Positions 6,468 to 7,951 of a stretch of 7,951 nt of DNA are shown piece after piece. The notes beneath the pieces are model-generated. The model ran no database searches, was not told where the DNA came from, and saw only the letters and a list, made by a program, of their open reading frames with translations. A program made the translations under genes and the position numbers. Origin of the DNA: Chlorobium sp. (GTDB lineage: Bacteria > Bacteroidota > Chlorobiia > Chlorobiales > Chlorobiaceae); assembly GCA_028278005.1 (NCBI GenBank), contig JANQFD010000017.1:1-7951 (forward strand), read 5' to 3'. Position 1 is the stretch's first letter; the number at the start of each line of letters is the position of its first letter.

Positions 6468-7214
6468 TTACGCAGGATCTCTATTCGGTTTTCCCCGGTT
6501 GTAACATATGGCATTCTGCGGGCAGGAATCGACACACGACCCGCAGAGAATGCATTCCGTATGCTCCATTGCATTCCGGTTCACCATTGTTTCAACCTCC
6601 AGACTCATCGGGCAGTTTTGCGTGCAGGTATGGCAATGAACGCACCGCTCAGGGTATGATCCCAGTTGAAGGGCCGCCCAATGAAATCCGTTTCGGATCT
6701 TTCTGCCAAGGATCATGAAAGGAGCCATCCAGCAGAGGTGATGGCAGAATGATCGTTTCCCGACAATGAACGCCGGCAGCACGATCAGCACAAAGAGAAC
6801 GATGTTATAGGTAATGAAGCTTTGCAGATCGCTAATGGAAAGGCCGTAGGTTGTCCGGTAGAAAAAGTCGATATGATAGTAACCTCCGGCTCCGGCCGCA
6901 AGAAAGAGAATCGAGATTACCCAGGGAGTCCAGATCAGCCATTTAAGATAGTCTCCTTTTGTGATTCGTTTATCACGGGCGGAAAACAATGCTTCCTGAC
7001 AACCGGCTGCCGGACATATCCAGCCGCAATAGGCTCTTCCAAGAAAAAGAGCGCTCAGGAACATCAGCAGAAAAACAACCAGGCTGCCGTTTACAATACC
7101 GTCCGCGCTGGCCTGAACGACAAGTACGGGGGAGAGGTAGTAGAACACGGCAGGGAAAAGGAAAAAACTTACCAGGATAAACCCTTTTCGTATTTTCTGT
7201 CGTCTTTTCAGCAT
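6468..7214 (-). CDS. NapH-like membrane 4Fe-4S protein
   Basis: A 248-residue membrane iron-sulfur protein of the NapH/YccM/NosR C-terminal type. About four membrane helices (roughly 11-33, 43-60, 92-110 and 135-152) carry two cytoplasmic-side cysteine motifs: GRAYCGWICP (59-68), with Cys72 close behind, and CHHLC (157-161). The C-terminus holds two classic ferredoxin clusters, CVHCHTCTQNCP (191-202) and CILCGSCVDSCP (221-232), each C-x2-C-x2-C-x3-C-P, so two [4Fe-4S] centres are expected. Proteins of this family pass electrons between the quinone pool and periplasmic or cytoplasmic partners, for example in nitrate or nitrous-oxide reduction. No such reductase, and no NapG, is in the window, so the partner is unknown. 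The ATG at 7214 lies 7 bases after the stop of the HAD gene, so the two are probably one transcript. The gene is convergent with the ThDP enzyme gene, 72 bases apart. Confidence 0.85.
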   Translation of the reverse strand: MLKRRQKIRKGFILVSFFLFPAVFYYLSPVLVVQASADGIVNGSLVVFLLMFLSALFLGRAYCGWICPAAGCQEALFSARDKRITKGDYLKWLIWTPWVISILFLAAGAGGYYHIDFFYRTTYGLSISDLQSFITYNIVLFVLIVLPAFIVGKRSFCHHLCWMAPFMILGRKIRNGFHWAALQLGSYPERCVHCHTCTQNCPMSLEVETMVNRNAMEHTECILCGSCVDSCPQNAICYNRGKPNRDPA

Positions 7215-7221
7215 GTGTTCT

Positions 7222-7951
7222 TTATTGAAGTGTCACCGATTTCTTCCACCAGTCCGGCAGTTCGGCAATGGAACCGAGCACGGCGTCAGGCTTGATCTCT
7301 CCATCGAGATCACCGGGCAGGAACTTGCCGGTGCGGACAAGCACGCCTTTGATTCCGGCACGCTGTGCTCCCTGCACATCGCCTGCGATATCGTCACCGA
7401 TCATGAAAGCATTGGTGCCCTGATATCCCAGCAGATTCAGCCCGGCTTTAAAAAACTCTTTTGACGGTTTTCCCATCACAACCGCTGTGCAGTTGGCCGC
7501 ATGTTCAAGCGCCTTGACGAACGGGGCGACGTCCAGATGGAATCCGTCTGTTCCCCGCCAGTAACGGGTCATGCCAAGGGCCAGGAGTACAGGTTGCGGT
7601 TGCGCCATAAGCAGCCGGAAAGCACGGTTCAACAGTTGAAATGTCCATTGTTTTCCCAGATCACCGATTACTACCGAAGAAGCTCCTGATTCGGCATCCT
7701 GAGCAAGCTCTTCGAGGCAGTTGAATTCGGCTTTTGTTGCCTCAGGCAGAAAGAGGGCGGTTTTTCCGGGAACGTGCATGCCGATCCATTGCGAAGCGGC
7801 AACCGGCGGGGAGAAAATTGTCTCTTCGTTTGTTCGGATGCCGAGGCGTGCGAGTTTTTCCACAAGGGCGCTTCTGGGGCGTGAACTGGTATTGGTGACG
7901 AAAAGGTAGGGTATATTTTCCTTGTTCAGCCATTGAACAGTTTCCGCAGCT
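7222..7951 (-). CDS. HAD-IIA (NagD/LHPP-like) phosphatase, 5' end cut by window
   Basis: The reading frame is open to the right edge, so the true start lies outside the window; 242 codons are visible. A GTG at 7863 opens a shorter version but is not the start, because the 29 codons before it carry HAD motif II (FVTNTSS, visible residues 17-23). The Lys of motif III is in GKPSKEFF (160-167) and motif IV is GDDIAGD (185-191), followed by the typical AGIKGVLVRTGK. The large insert between motifs II and III (about 50-150) is the C2 cap of subclass IIA, as in NagD, PGP/PDXP and LHPP. The nucleophile motif DxDGT should lie just beyond the edge. Family members remove phosphate from small molecules such as nucleotides, glycolate phosphate, pyridoxal phosphate or inorganic pyrophosphate; the substrate here is open. 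It ends 7 bases before the NapH-like gene on the same strand. Confidence 0.85.
   Translation of the reverse strand, partial: AAETVQWLNKENIPYLFVTNTSSRPRSALVEKLARLGIRTNEETIFSPPVAASQWIGMHVPGKTALFLPEATKAEFNCLEELAQDAESGASSVVIGDLGKQWTFQLLNRAFRLLMAQPQPVLLALGMTRYWRGTDGFHLDVAPFVKALEHAANCTAVVMGKPSKEFFKAGLNLLGYQGTNAFMIGDDIAGDVQGAQRAGIKGVLVRTGKFLPGDLDGEIKPDAVLGSIAELPDWWKKSVTLQ

Noticed and set aside
6460..6475. Perfect 5-bp inverted repeat CTGCG/CGCAG around the stop codon of the NapH-like gene, considered as a terminator
   Set aside because: No T-run follows the stem in either direction (the T-run is on the wrong side for the plus strand and reads as A on the minus strand), and the stem is short.

Overview
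The window is ordinary bacterial chromosome with a roughly balanced base composition and dense coding. It holds eight protein genes, the last running off the right edge. There are no RNA genes, insertion sequences, CRISPR arrays or other mobile elements that I can recognise, and no gene-free stretch longer than about 200 bases. The mix fits a Gram-negative anaerobe of the Chlorobiota/Bacteroidota side: an exported ChaN-like protein, a MacB/LolD-style ABC pair, an ArsM methyltransferase, a membrane 4Fe-4S protein of NapH type and a NagD-like HAD phosphatase. That placement is a tentative impression from protein style; no marker gene is present to prove it. Clear Shine-Dalgarno sequences at some genes argue against a typical Bacteroidetes with weak SD use.

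Layout, left to right. (1) 62-922 (+): exported ChaN-family (haem-binding/Tiki-like) protein. (2) 1117-3639 (+): a three-gene unit of ABC ATPase, FtsX/MacB-type permease and a polytopic membrane protein that looks like a CrtYc/CrtYd-type lycopene cyclase homologue. The last two overlap by 8 bases. (3) 3810-4613 (+): ArsM-type arsenite S-adenosylmethionine methyltransferase with its three arsenic-binding cysteines. (4) 4752-6395 (+): a thiamine-diphosphate enzyme of the acetolactate synthase large-subunit type, with no small subunit beside it. (5) 7951-6468 (-): a convergent pair, a HAD-IIA phosphatase (5' end outside the window) followed after 7 bases by a NapH-like membrane iron-sulfur protein.

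How they fit together. The ABC ATPase and permease should form one MacB/LolCDE-like machine that acts on envelope substrates. The coupled cyclase-like protein is the most unusual element, because it puts a carotenoid-type membrane domain under common expression with an ABC exporter-like system. ArsM and the ThDP enzyme each look like single-gene units, with gaps of 170 and 138 bases in front. The minus-strand pair is probably co-transcribed, but I see no biochemical link between its two genes.

Nothing here is convincingly a wholly new system. The best candidate for a second look is the ABC plus cyclase-like operon (1117-3639), together with the perfect Shine-Dalgarno sequence placed too far in front of it.
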